Positions 13,563 to 26,345 of a stretch of DNA of 64,000 nucleotides are shown here, in pieces. The stretch's first letter is position 1. Each line of letters starts with the position of its first letter. The notes under the pieces are model-generated. The model was not told where the DNA came from and did no database searches. It saw nothing but the letters and a program-made list of their open reading frames with translations. The position numbers and the translations under genes were made by a program. This DNA comes from Sipunculus nudus (Eukaryota > Annelida > Sipuncula > Golfingiida > Sipunculidae): positions 49,066,401 to 49,130,400 of the forward strand of contig CM049317.1 of assembly GCA_026874595.1 (NCBI GenBank). Direction: 5' to 3'.

Positions 13563-13621
13563 TGATAAATTCTGACTACGACAATATTCCGAAGAATCTG
13601 GACGGCGAGCAAGTATACTGA
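13563..13621 (+). CDS. candidate terminal exon with tyrosine motif
   Basis: After the acceptor actttggcag one frame reads INSDYDNIPKNLDGEQVY and then TGA. It starts two bases into a codon and would take one base from a previous exon. DYDNI and a C-terminal EQVY are typical of SH2-binding receptor tails, and the YDN core recalls HYDNM in the exon at 1551. No membrane or ectodomain exon was found upstream, so it may be a relic. It is short and could be chance. Confidence 0.35.
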
Positions 13622-14065
13622 ACAGCAAAGCAGGTTATCACATGTACTGTAATGGTTCTCACAGGCTGCATTCTCAAGAGACATCAGAGCGTGTTTCTAT
13701 TAACCCAGATGTTATTGTCCTGCCAAACAATGTCACTGCCTGTAAAGTAATGGACCAGGTGGTTATATTGTCCAACCAGAATCTACAAAACATTGTAGTT
13801 AATACAATGATACTAATACCTATAATTAAAATATGTATAAACAATTGTATCTTCCCGCAGATATGAGTATGTATTAAAATAGCCGACCCATTGTAACTTC
13901 ATGGTTATACGGGCCTGTATTTTACGTGTTCGTTATTCCTTAGGATGACTTGGTCATATTCACGTAAAATAAGACAAGGTATGCAATATGTAGCCACATG
14001 CTATATATTTATATAGACAAAATTAGGTGTGATAACATTTTATTTGATAAGCCAACTAAGTTTGC

Positions 14066-14226
14066 AATATATATATATATATATATATCTATATATTTAT
14101 ATATATAATTATAAAATGTGGTTACATATGGAGTGACCACACTTTGTTTGACCAGTCAATAGAGTATGATAATACTATAAATATATACTATATATATATG
14201 TATATATGTATATATATATATATATT
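14066..14226. repeat. two (AT)n microsatellites in a diverged AT-rich block
   Basis: AT runs at about 14066-14108 and 14159-14226 are separated by 50 bp of unique sequence. Confidence 0.9.
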
Positions 14227-16841
14227 TAATAATATGAAATGTGGAAACACATGTTTCCTACTTTTAAGGACTCGAAGCATTTGTGTTCATTGAACCGGAA
14301 GATCCGCATTAGAATCTTTGGTTTTACTGGGGTTCATTTATTATGCTTTCCACATACGCCCTGTGACGTCCGGGTATGCACACAAAATTCCAAACCCCCC
14401 TGCGATTACAAACAGCTTGCAGCAATACATCGCAAAGGTTATAGTGAAATAACACCTTTTCGGTCCAGGCCAAGATCATTATAAAAATAGGATTATTCAA
14501 AATATAAACAATAAATTTACAGCTATTCCGGATGAGATAAGGTTATATGAGTACATAGACAATGCCTTAATAATTTCATGTATCTGTAGTCGTGACAGGA
14601 TCTGTGTCATGTTGGTGATTATATGTGTGGTAGGTTTCTATTTTAAATGTATAGATCAATATCTCAAAAGTATAGGTGTAACGCCGATTTAAAAGTATCA
14701 GGGATAACACACAGTAGTACTGTGGTGATGATACAATCTCATTATCACACGACAGATAGGATTTTGTTACACATTTCCAACAAGCATTCACCAACCACGG
14801 CTTCAGCTAAAATCCTGTTCAAACCTGTCTGTGCACAAGCTTTCACAGTACAGAATTTCCATCCCAGGTCACCTCAAGAGCAAAGCTGCCCTCTAATTCC
14901 AATGAACGACTCTGCCCAGGACAAAGAAAACGCCCTATGTCCCAAAGGCATAGCATCATTTCAATTTTAAACATGAAATAGTGATTAAGACTTCCTCAGA
15001 AGTTTAAAGCGTGTGTATTATGCTAACCGTCCAAGTAAATATCACCAAAATCTGTTTTTAAGTATTTTAAGTCACTAACAGCTAAACCACACAACCAAGT
15101 TTGCAACATAAAACCTCTCGCCTCCTCACGGCGGTAGAAGTATGCACTTTTCCCTAACCCCAACCTGCCACTGTATATTTTTTCTTGGATTACAGACAAT
15201 GAAGAAATTGACGGTGTTAATATATTGTTGTCCTATTTAGAAATTCTCCTGATAGAGTATTCATATAATTTTGATAGATATAGACGGACGAATCGGATTT
15301 ATTCTCAATGGATGATGTTATGTTGAACCTGATTTAATCAGGTGGCTCGATACTGCGGACATTGTGCCAGGCGGCAAAAAGAATGGGGTTCATATTGAAT
15401 GGATAATCTATTTACGGATTGGTGATGGAATTAAAGGTTCGGTTATCGGGGATGGGGGGGGGGGGGTTATATTTACATAAATGATGTGATTATGATTTTC
15501 TCTCTAAAAAATATTGTGTTTATTTTATCGAAGGACTGCCAGACAATATTTAAATCAACAATACCTCATGGATGCCATTAAGCTTATGGATATAATGGCA
15601 TGTAGGGCTTTTTTTAGGGTTTTAAGGTTCCTGGCGCGATCCTGGCTCGGAGCATTAAAAATTGGGCAAAATCTAAATATAATATTAAAAATAATTTTGA
15701 AAACTCTGAAACAACATAGAAACCTGACATCCAAAAGGCGAATCAGGTTGTGTTACATGCATTAATAAATTACATTAAGCTTTGTTCATTCGATAGTGAA
15801 CCCTGCATAAAAACTATTAAATAATCGTTCAATGGGTTTCACGGTTCAACTGACGCCCCATAAAATAACAATTAGCATTACCCTTACATTATCCCTTAGC
15901 TCTGGTATATGTCTTTAAAACTGAGCAGGTATTCCCTTTCTAATTAAACTGTTTCATAGTGGGCTCGACCCACTCGTTAATCAAGGTGGATTTAATCACA
16001 ATATTTAACCTAAATGCTCACTCTGTAAAGCTTTCATTGCTAATATTTAGATTGTTGTCACCAGCTCCTGTGTAGATCAGATAAATTATATCAAATATAT
16101 TTTAATTGATAAGATTCTCTTTGGTATACATTTAGGGTTTTGGTTTATGGTTTGATAATATATTGGGATCCCTCCCTGCCCTTAGTTATCAACCAGTTAG
16201 CAGCATGTATATGAGTTGAGCACTTTATTCATCAAACCATGTCACCTCCATTTCCAAAATGTTAGGGCAGGCATGAAGCACTCCTTAAACTATTAGTTTG
16301 ACCTCATTTATTTGTTAATTCTGGCATTTCATGAACGCCTCCATTTTTAACTTTTTATATATTATACTCAAATTGAAACTTGTTTATAAAAGTTTATTGA
16401 CTATGAAATAAATAATAAAAATAGAATGAATAAAAACGACAAAGTGGAATACAAAAACAATATAATTCCAATATCAAATCGGATATAGGCCAAGAGGTAA
16501 ATAAGCTTATATTCCCGGTTTCAGTGTATTTCAGAAAAATGATGAATTTAATTTTTGTTTTAAATACCTAATCCGGTCAAACACAATATGTCGAGTCTCT
16601 TTTTATCCCAAAGTATTGCATTAAACCTTACTTTTGGCCGCAACATGTATAACTCATATTTTCAGTAATATATGTTTGTACTCTAAATATAAATTATATT
16701 GATGCAATCATAAACAGTGTTTCTGTTTTAAGCAGTATAACATTTAGGTTACAGATATCAACCTTTATCCCCGTGGTGTGTTGATTCTTTATAGTGAGGT
16801 ACACATGGACATAAACTTCCGGTTAATGCACACATGCACAG

Positions 16842-16843
<2 letters not shown>

Positions 16844-16921
<78 letters not shown>

Positions 16922-16935
16922 GTAGATAGGTAGAT
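16844..16935. repeat. compound (AT)n-(GATA)n microsatellite
   Basis: About 43 bp of AT passes straight into about twelve GATA/GGTA repeats. Confidence 0.95.
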
Positions 16936-18699
16936 CTCTCTTTTATCCCTCTTTCACCTCATCCCCACTTTCATTAAACCAGCGTCGTCCCCAAATCCCA
17001 CCACCACGTCTTGCCTTTAGGGTGCGTTGAAACGCAACCTTCTCTTACACAGGATTATAGGTAGATTAAATTAGAATGCGTGTACTAAAACAGCCCTTTA
17101 AACAAAAAGAAACTGAAGTTTTATTTTGTTCTCGACAGGTCATCAATATAGTCCTGACATACCGGCTGGCAATAAAGCTTACTCAAGTAACAGTAAAAAG
17201 AAAGAGTGTAATAGACAGGAATTAGATAGTCAAGGATAAAAAAATATACATTTGGGGTCCGCTTCTCCTTTTCTTGGGAAATAAAGTCCTCACCGAAAAT
17301 TCTTGCGTACAGTATCCCAGATAAACTTTCCATTTTTTTCACTTCATTCGCGACTCTGGGACCGTTCTTACAGTTATTATGTTAGAAATAGTAAGCACTA
17401 AAGCCAACCCTGAATTTTAAGCTGAATAAGGTTGTAGTATCACACAATATGAGCTACATTTACAGTCATTTTTTAGATAATGAACCTTGAGAAAATCGTG
17501 TTTAAACTACAACATCAGGACCCCCCCCCCCCCCGGTAACTAAGAGCATCAGCTGCTGGACCAAAGAATGTTTGTTGTACCATAGAGTTACCATACTGAA
17601 TAAAAGTTCAACATGATTCCACATGAATATTCAGAAAATGTCCTACTTTGTATGTGTTTTTGTATTCTTCTATATCTATAAACAATGAACCAGCATAGTT
17701 ATATATACATCTGTATAACTCCATGGTTACATTAGGTGTGCCTTTATACGTTGTCCTTACTTAACCATGTAGCCCCAGGATGTAGAAATAAACTTGGCAT
17801 GTACCAACGTCCTAAATTTAAACTGGTGTATAGTGTACACAAGTCATTAGCTGAACTTTGTCATGCTTTACAGGGGTGGAGCGTGAATGACTTTTGTTGG
17901 GGTTCCGTAACTTAGGGACGCCTGGGTTTTGTTTAGTGGTGTGCTAATTTATAGTCATCTAGAACCCAGCGCATGCTATTTCTTATCAAACGGTGATAGT
18001 GACAATTGTTTTACCGAAACGGAGATGGAAAACAAATATGAAGGAGAGGTAGTAGAAAGGTTAAATAGATTTTACACTTACTGATTGCAAATCGGCAAGT
18101 CAGACCTGGACAGGCAACAAGGCAACATGGTGAGCAACTTCAAAAGCCAGGTATAACGGCTTGATCCTGGGTCTACCAGTTAAAGATTTTAATAAAACAT
18201 CAAATTAAGGCAAATAGTCTCATATCAAGAAAATATCTGACATAATTCCCATATTTAATGAATAAATGGTCATGAGGAGGAGAGGAAACACCCTTGATTG
18301 CACGGCTAATGAATTTGCTGTGCACATTGAGATGTTTTCACAACGTTAAAGCCCTCCAGAGTATTAACTTAACCTCGTTGAAAATAAATAAAGACGAGCA
18401 TGTGAAAGTGAGTGGGTAGAAATCGTAACCTTTTTTATACAGCAACGGAATGAGGAAGACTGGGGCTTCTTTGAACGTCAGTCTGGCCATTCAGGTTAAC
18501 CCGGGTCCTACATAACCATGAATTTTACTTTAGCACATCACCAGCACAGTCAGGAAAGATATGTATCTAAATAACAGTTAGCAAAGGCTAACGAGGTCTA
18601 CCTTTCTTTATTTAGATAAAGAACATTACTAAAAAGTAGTTGATAAAGAACACTTCTAACACTAATACTACTGTTTATAGAGCTACTACTATTGTGTTT

Positions 18700-18702
<3 letters not shown>

Positions 18703-18744
<42 letters not shown>
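18703..18744. repeat. (AT)n microsatellite
   Basis: A 42-bp AT run within unit A, absent from the matching place in unit B. Confidence 0.95.
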
Positions 18745-18746
<2 letters not shown>

Positions 18747-19954
18747 AGCACACTGACAACATGTAGGGGGCCATTCTTAAATTTAGGCAGGACAATGTGT
18801 ACCGTTCATATTGGAAGAATAAAGCAAAAAGGGCAAAACTTGGTCTTTAGCATGTGCAAAAATGTCTTTTTATTTTAGACAAAACGGGTGCTAATGACAA
18901 ATATTAATGTGTAATCAATAAACAGTTGTGTTGAGATATATGGGGGGGGGGGCATATCTGCACCGTATTTGCAACATTATTTTGTTAACCACTCAAATTT
19001 GAACGTTTTGCAGCCTACATTTTTTAAGGATATTTAGCCTTTGGTAGAAAGATTACCGCCCACCGCTCCGCCTCCGCAGGGTCGGATACAGGATTGAGGA
19101 AAAAGTGGTCAAGCCGATAAGGACTAATGGAATAGCCTTTATAAGATCCGCATCTGCCCCGTACGTTTTCAATGTATTACCAATAGTCAGATAACAACGA
19201 AAAATTTGGATAATCTAAAAAAAATTATAATTCATCCTCATATTTTGTTAAGTTTTTCATTGACTTCTATCTGATTTTTACTTCTCTTTCCTACTTATAC
19301 TTAAAGGAAGCATTGTTCGACATCAACAACATGTTAATTAACTTTTACCATAAATAACCATGGTTATTTATCATAGAGCAGTCAGCACCCGTTTTTATAT
19401 ACTTCTTCTCTTAGCTTTAATACGTCTATGATATATTTTTTAACGAGGTCCTTTTCTTTTTGAGTTACAACGGATAATATTGTTGATTACATGTTCCCTC
19501 TGGCCCGTCACCCCTATAAATCCACTCCTGATGATCATGTGTGTGGTTGTTTGCCTGTCTCCGGGTTGTATGGATATTGATGGGTATGTTTGCTTGTGTG
19601 TGTATTCATGTGAATGTGTGTCAAAACTGTTACTGTTTGAAACAGGGAAGTGTAGGCTTGTAGAGATACAGAGGCAGATTTATTATCTGCTAATACAATA
19701 TCTGCTGTATAGATATGTACCTAATATGTATCCGCTACAGGTTTTTTTTTATATTTTACGTTTACAGTGGTTACGAGTACATAAGACATAGATCACTGGC
19801 AGGCAAGCACTTTGATTTTCCTAAACATACTTGATGTAAGTCCATGATTTTCCGGTCGACAAAAATTAGTCATTGACTGTACACAGGCTTTTATCTTTAT
19901 TTGGGTAATTTGTAATTTTCAGCGGTATGGACCATAACCAGGCGAGATATTATC

Positions 19955-20069
19955 GAGGAACTGTGATTGGTTATATTCCCTGTATCACATTACTACTCGT
20001 TGATAACCAATGTTCACCCTGTCCCAGTGTTAGGTATGTGCCGTGTTAACTGTATGTGTCGGCGTCAGA
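19955..20069 (+). promoter_or_regulatory. candidate promoter of signal-peptide exon A
   Basis: The 115 bp before the ATG carry an inverted CCAAT box touching a TATA-like tract (gtgattggttatattccc). The same arrangement is kept before exon copy B at about 23840 but is altered before copy C (aacttggtttatcatc). No transcription start is visible from sequence alone, so this is a weak call. Confidence 0.25.
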
Positions 20070-20148
20070 ATGTCTGGTGTTTTAGTAATTACCCTGTGGC
20101 TTCTTGTGGTCATTCCTTCTGAGCTCAGCTGCGAGCGGCCACCATCAG
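20070..20148 (+). CDS. signal-peptide exon, copy A (alternative first exon or relic)
   Basis: The exon encodes MSGVLVITLWLLVVIPSELS and then CERPPS, leaving one base before the donor tcag/gtaaga. Its 79-bp length and phase 1 are identical to the first exon of the receptor gene at 32203. The start, the hydrophobic core and the PSG or PSE region match that exon. No lectin exon lies between it and copy B or C, so it either splices over a long distance to the exon at 34846 as an alternative first exon, or is a leftover of a duplicated gene. The intact frame, phase and donor favour recent or present use. Confidence 0.5.
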
Positions 20149-20290
20149 GTAAGATGAGACAACAATTTCAGTATATTTCCATTAAAAGAACTGTCATGTG
20201 CTATATATATATATATATATTACGAGCTAGATATTGCTTGCAAACTAAGTCTAAGGTACATGATGGCAGGCAATTGGTACGATAACACAC

Positions 20291-20293
<3 letters not shown>

Positions 20294-20373
<80 letters not shown>

Positions 20374-20460
20374 CTGAAGAAAATCAACACTGTAAATTCA
20401 CTACAGTCTGTTTCACGGGATGCGATCCGATCATCAGGTGAATGTTGTTAGAATGAAGCT

Positions 20461-20524
<64 letters not shown>
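20294..20524. repeat. two long (AT)n runs flanking a ~90-bp unique cassette
   Basis: AT runs at 20294-20372 and 20464-20524 enclose a cassette beginning aactgaagaaaatcaacac and ending agaatgaagctatcg. The cassette is missing from units B and C, where a single AT-rich stretch sits at the same place, so it was inserted or the two runs were merged. Confidence 0.85.
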
Positions 20525-20528
<4 letters not shown>

Positions 20529-22565
20529 CATCCATATAATAAGTTACTTGTGTTTGAAATCTCACCATCGCCGATCGTCTATGATCGTGTTATATACTGA
20601 AATAGCACAACCCCATCTTTAACAAACTATTGACTGCCGTTTGCTTTATATTTGTTTTCTTTACACTATGCAGTTGCAGGGTATTATCCCCCTTTAAATA
20701 ACATAGAATTTCATGTCTTTGCAGCGTCAATGTTGCACTATGTCCCGGTATAATAGACTGTTAACAGCACACTAAAATAATTACCCAGATATATAGCAAT
20801 TCACTAGAAAATTTTTGACTTCATTCAATATATACCTTGTATAAAAATGGTCAAGTATCGTAGTAATTCCTGGTAGATGTCATGTCCAGTGGCATTCTTT
20901 GCGGATAATATTCGCTCAACAGACATAAATTATATCTGGCATACATATCTAGTTCCGAAAAATAATAAAATGCCCTCATTTTCTCGAATTATATATATAT
21001 CCTCTGATATATAGATTTATCAGTTGTGAGATAACATATGCAAACAAAATTAAAAAGAGATAGAATGACAAACAGAACATATCCGTATAATGTAGCGTTA
21101 ACGTGGCTGACATGGCTTTTTTAGCTGTTTATTATATATTTGTTTTCGACCTTTAACATCATCATCCTTGTTTGACGCCAATCAATGTTATTCCTTGGTT
21201 TATCCAACGACAACACAATGATCTCAGCATTATATATAAATTCTTTCACATAATTATTATCTATGGCATTTACGTATAACTGAATATAATATCAACTGAA
21301 TAATTTGTAATTATAAAGCAAAAATAACTTTAATTTATTATGGGGCAATTAAATTAATCGATCGCGTCTCCTATATAATTTTTCGAATAGTAGCTTATCC
21401 GTATAGAGTGGAGGAAAATGAAGTTTTTTCATCGACCGAACAACACCTATCTACGATTTATTTATATATATATTCAGTCATATCTCCTCAAACCTTTCAT
21501 GGGTCATGCTTACCCTCCAAATGAATATCAACAAAATTGTTTTTACGTCAAAATCCTAACAGACAAATCAAAGCTACAACATAAAACCTTTCGCCATCTG
21601 GCTGCGATATATTTTTACACCTAATCCTAGCCTAGCGGCGAAATAATCCTTGAATAATATAGAGAAAATGTAGAAATAGACGATGTATGTACATTGTTAT
21701 CCTATTCAGAAATTGCCCTCATAGAGAATCTGAAGAGTTTGACATATACAGATGGACGATTCAGATGAATTCCGATGGATGATGTTGTATTGAACCTTAG
21801 TTTTATCAGGTGGTTCGATCCTACGGACAACCTCCTGAGGTAGGCAGCTAGAGGTCTGTTGTTTATATTCGATGGGCGGTTTAATAACGCATGGGTGATT
21901 AAACAGAGCTTTTCCTGCATTGAATAGCTCATTAAAGTCTTTAGAACTCTGAACACGCAGCATAAAATCCTGACACCCAACAGAGGAAATAGGTTGTGTG
22001 ATTTGGATCAATAAATTACATTAAGCCTCGTTCATTTGATAGTAAACCCTACGGGGGTTTGTACAGTCGAGGGGTAAAATGGTGTTTGCTTTCAATAACG
22101 GACGAATTGGTTTTTTCGAATGTTGGTCTACTCCGATTCATTAAATTTATCCATGTAAATGCCTCTGCTTCTCCCCTTGAGGCAAGGCCCACGCTCTATT
22201 ATAGATAAACTTTTCATTTTTTTTTTCACTTCATTCACGACTCTGGGATTGTTCAAACTATTATGTTAGAAATAGTTAGCATAAAAGGCAACCATGAAAT
22301 CCAAGCTGAATCAGGTTGTAGTATAACAGAATCTGAGCTATATTAACGGTCATCAATTAACTAATGAATCTTGAGAAAATCGTCAATAGCATCGGAATAA
22401 TGACCCCCACGTTACAAAATGCCTCAGCTGTCTGAACAATAAATGTCACTTGTATCATGGAGTTATGCCACTGGATTAATGCTCCTTTGTTTGAACATTA
22501 ATACACAGAAAATGCCTTATTTTTTTTGTATTCGGGCTCTCTATATACAATGAACCAGCATGGCT

Positions 22566-22643
22566 CTATATATATATATATATATGTGTGTATATATATG
22601 TATATACACACATATGAATATATATATATATATATTCATATGA

Positions 22644-22698
<55 letters not shown>
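22566..22698. repeat. palindromic AT-rich microsatellite block
   Basis: AT repeats are interrupted by inverted pieces (tatatacacacatatgaata and attcatatgaatatat), which could form cruciforms. Confidence 0.85.
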
Positions 22699-22701
<3 letters not shown>

Positions 22702-23954
22702 ATCTGTTTAACTCAATGGTTTCATTAGGTGAGTCTGTATACCTTTTCCTTACTTAACCATTAGCACAAGGATGTAAAAATAAAACTTGGCATGAACTAA
22801 CGTCCTCAATTTAAACCTGGTGTTTAGTGTACACAAGTCATGAGCTGAACTTAGTGATGTTTGACAGGGGTAGAGCAAGGAAGAATTGGCGGGATTCCGT
22901 TACTTGGCTTTGGCCTTTAGATATTTTTTTAAACTATTTGGTCATTAAGAAGGCAGCGCATGTCTATTCCCAGCACACGGTTGTAGGAAAAACGGGTTTT
23001 TTAAAAGGAGATGGAAACAGAAATAGGAAGGAAAGGTAAAAGAATTGGATCCGCTTGTTCCCTGTACGTTTTCAACGTATTACCAATAGTGGGATAGCCA
23101 CATAAAATTTTGAAAATCTAAACAAAATATGAATTATCCTCATGTTTTTTTCTAAGTTATTCATGGACCTCTATCTTATTTATATATCTTTTCCCTGCTT
23201 TCAATTAAAAGAACCATTGTTCAACATTAAGACCATGTCAGTTAACCTTATCAATAAACAACCATGGCTATTTATCATTAAGCAGTCAACACACGTTTTA
23301 TTTAGCTCTTCTCTTAGCTTTTATATGTCTAGAAAATATGTATTGTTACGGGGTCCTTTTATTTATGAGTTACTAGGGATAACATAGTTCCTTGCGTGTT
23401 CCCTCTTACCTGGCACCCTTATAAATCAACCCTGATTATTGTGTGTGAGGTTGTTTGGGTGTCTGCAGGCATGCTTAGATATATATTTGTATGTGTGCGC
23501 CTGTTTATTCATGTGAATGTGTGTCAAAACTATAAATATTTAAGTGTAGGGTTGGAGAGAAACAGAGGCAGATTGGATATCTGCTAGTAGAATAGTTGTT
23601 GTATTGACATGTACCTATTACATACCCGCTACAGATTTATTTTTTTTATATAATTTGCGTTTATAGTGGTGAAAAGTATATAGGACATACATCAATGGCA
23701 GGCAAGCATTTGATGAAATTCCATGACTTCCCAGACGACAAAAATTAACCATTGAATGTTCAGGGGAGTTTACCTTCATTTGGGTAATTTATAATTATCA
23801 GCAGTATGGACCATAACCATGCCCGATTTTATCGAGGAAATGTGATTGGTTATATCCCCTGTATTAATTTACTACTCGTTGTTAACCCATATTCAACCTA
23901 TCACAGTGTTGGGTATATGCCGTGTTTACCGTGTGTGTCGACGAAGGCGTTAGG

Positions 23955-24020
23955 ATGTCTGGTGTTTTAGTAATTTACTTGTTGCTAAGTGTTGGCATTC
24001 CTTCTGTGCTCAGCGGCGAG
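23955..24020 (+). CDS. signal-peptide exon, copy B (phase-shifted)
   Basis: The exon encodes MSGVLVIYLLLSVGIPSVLS and then GE, ending at a good donor (gcgag/gtaagg). It is 66 bp, against 79 bp in copies A and C, because 13 bp before the donor are lost. It therefore ends in phase 0. Spliced to the phase-1 exon at 34846 it would shift the frame, so as an alternative first exon of the known receptor it would be non-productive. It is likely a relic or belongs to an undiscovered transcript. Confidence 0.45.
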
Positions 24021-24256
24021 GTAAGGTGATGATTTTATCAATTTCGGTATATTTAGATAAAAATAACTGACATGTGCTTGATATATGATTATATTGCGAG
24101 GTGGATATTACATGCCAACTTAGCCTAAGGAACATGATGACCGGCCGACGACCGACACCCATATGTCATATGACCTGACTGTCTGCAAACCTCCCTGACA
24201 CAAATATTGGGTATATTGATTATGTTATTCATCCTTGTAGGATATGGTACAATAAC

Positions 24257-24258
<2 letters not shown>

Positions 24259-24303
<45 letters not shown>

Positions 24304-24313
24304 TTATATATAT
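24259..24313. repeat. (AT)n microsatellite
   Basis: An interrupted AT run, at the place where unit A has its two AT runs and cassette. Confidence 0.9.
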
Positions 24314-26228
24314 GTATGTGTGGGTGTGTGTTTGTACTGTTCGTCCATAAATTAAGTATATGTGTTTGAAATCTAACCTAATCGCCGATTGTCAATGATC
24401 TTGTTACAGACAGAAACAGCATAACCCCATCTTAAAAAAACTATTGATTGCCGCATGCTTTATATTTATCTTTTTACCAAATGTAACTGCAGGGTATTAT
24501 CCCAAATTAAATTACATAGAGTATTATTTTTTTAGCGTTATTGTTGGCACTTTAGATATCTGTTTTTCATGATTATGTACCTGAGATTATAGGAACAGGT
24601 TCTGACCTGACGGACACCTGCAAATTCATAAAATAATCATAAATGTGTATATTTGTATGTACAAAGAGATATGTAATACAGTAGCAAAAATATAAAATCA
24701 ATACAAATGAAATAAATTTATTTGAAATATATTTTTTTTCGGTGGAAAATCTACACCGTAACAGCACATTAAAACAATTATCCAGGATACCTAGGAATAC
24801 ACTGGAAAAATGTTGACCTCAGTTAATACAGACCTTGTCTGAATATGGCTATGTATCGTGGTAATTCCTGGTAGATGTCATGTTCAGTGGCATTCTTTGC
24901 AGGTAATAAAAGCCCAACGGATAGACACCATATCAGGCGTAAATAACTATCTCTAAACCAAATAAATGCCCTTCAATTTTCTGTCAATATAAAATTCATC
25001 TAATTATAGCATACATCAGCTTTGAAATAGCATGTGCAAACAATTAAAAAAATAGATGGCATGACAAACAAACATATCCGTAAAAAATTAGCGTGTGACA
25101 TGGCTGACATGGTTTTGTTAGCTGTTTATTATATATATTTATGTTCAACCTTTAACATCATCATCTTTGTTTGACGCCAATCAATGTTATTCCTTGGTTT
25201 ATCCAACGACAACACAATGATCTCAGCATTATATATAAATTCTTTCTCATATTTATTATCTATGGCATATACGAATAAGTCAACTGAATAATTTGTAATT
25301 ATAAAGCAAAAATAAATGTTTAATTTATTATGGGGCAATTAAATTAATCGTCTCCTATATCATAATTCGAATAGTAGCTTGTCCGAATAGAGTGAAGGAA
25401 GAAAAAAGATTTTTCATCGACCGCACAACACTTATCTACGATTTATGTATATATATATTCAGTCATATCTCCTCAAACCTTTCATGTGTGCGCGTTATGC
25501 TAACCCTCCAAATGAATATCAACAACATCTTTTTTTTACGTCAAAATCCTAACAGACAAACCAAAGCTGCAACATAAAACCCTTCGCCATCTAGCTGCGG
25601 TATAATAATACACCTAATTCTAGCCTAGCGGCGGAATAATCCTCGAATTACATAGAGGAAATGTAGGAAAAATGACGATGTAAGTACATTGTCATCCTAT
25701 TTAGAAAATCCCCTTATGGAGAATCAGAAGAGTTTGACAGATACAGATGGACGATTCGGACGAATTCCGAAGGATGATGTTTTATTGAATCTAAGTTTTA
25801 TCAGGTGGTTCGATCCTGCGGCCAACCTCCTGAGGTAGGCAGCTAGAGGTCTGTTGTTTATATTCGATTGACGGTTTAATACGGATGGGTGATGAAACAG
25901 GGCTTTTCCTGCATGGAGAAGGATATTTACATGATTAGTGTAATTATAATATTTCCTGCTAAAAATATATTGGTAATTATTTCTATAGACTACCAGACAA
26001 TAAGTCAATCGCCCAGAGCTGTTGAGCTAATGGATACAATGGCATTTAGGCCCTTATATTTAAGGTCTGAGATTCCCGGCGGGATCCTGGCCGAAGGATT
26101 AAGAATCGGACCAAAATCTCAATATCATATTAAAGTCCCAAGAACTCTGAACATGCAGCATAAAATCTTACACCCAGCAGAGGAATTAGGTTGTGTAATT
26201 TGCATCAGTAAATTACATTAAGCCTCGT

Positions 26229-26345
26229 TCAGGGGGCCTGGACAGTCGAGTGGTAAAACGCTAGGCTGTCTCCGTTTGAGACCCGAATTCCCGTGGTGGC
26301 TTTGACAGTGGGTAGTTTTTTCCATGTCCTCCGGTTTCCTCTAAT
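26229..26345 (+). mobile_element. tRNA-derived SINE head (partial)
   Basis: The segment begins like a tRNA gene. A box-A-like stretch (tggacagtcgagtggtaa) is followed 21 bp later by a box-B-like stretch (gtttgagaccc). The tail 'tcctccggtttcctctaat' is typical of tRNA-SINE bodies. Its 3' end abuts the gag remnant, so it is truncated. It is not a functional tRNA, because no cloverleaf can be closed around the boxes. Confidence 0.5.

Larger units (their letters stand above)
15000..21340 (+). repeat. segmental duplication unit A (5' region of lectin receptor gene)
   Basis: Long, diverged homology to later units, in the same order. Landmarks are 'gctaaccgtccaa' with 'gcaacataaaacc' (15022-15115), 'aatcaggtggctcga' (15337), 'ttcattcgcgactctggga' (17344), 'taaccatgtagccccagg' (17763), the signal-peptide exon (20070), 'aacaaactattgactgcc' (20621) and 'tcgacctttaacatcatcatc' (21147). 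The sections after 21120 and around the exon are best conserved. The short ORFs inside, such as 15514-15765, are not conserved as protein between units. Confidence 0.8.
21340..25330 (+). repeat. segmental duplication unit B
   Basis: It repeats unit A in the same order and orientation but is shorter, about 4.0 kb. Matches include 'gcaacataaaaccttt' (21576), 'atcaggtggttcgatcct' (21806), 'cacttcattcacgactctggga' (22227), 'gtgtacacaagtcatgagctgaac' (22827), the signal-peptide exon at 23955, and 'tcatcatctttgtttgacgccaatcaatg' (25158). Minus-strand ORFs at 21702-21980 and 25724-26008 look alike only because the DNA is duplicated. Confidence 0.8.

Noticed and set aside
14647-14970. 107-codon ORF with a protein-like end (PLIPMNDSAQDKENALC)
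   Set aside because: No good acceptor or start context fits it, no motif is recognised, and nothing adjacent supplies other exons. It was kept out of the gene list.
21702-22011. Overlapping minus-strand ORFs of 92 and 101 codons, similar to one at 25724-26008
   Set aside because: Similarity follows from the segmental duplication, and differences are not biased to third codon positions.
25889-26221. 110-codon ORF at the end of unit C' left part
   Set aside because: The matching DNA in units A and B does not keep this frame, so it is a by-product of the duplication.
26229-26345. A real tRNA gene
   Set aside because: Only the promoter boxes are tRNA-like. No acceptor stem or anticodon arm can be paired, and a SINE-type tail follows.
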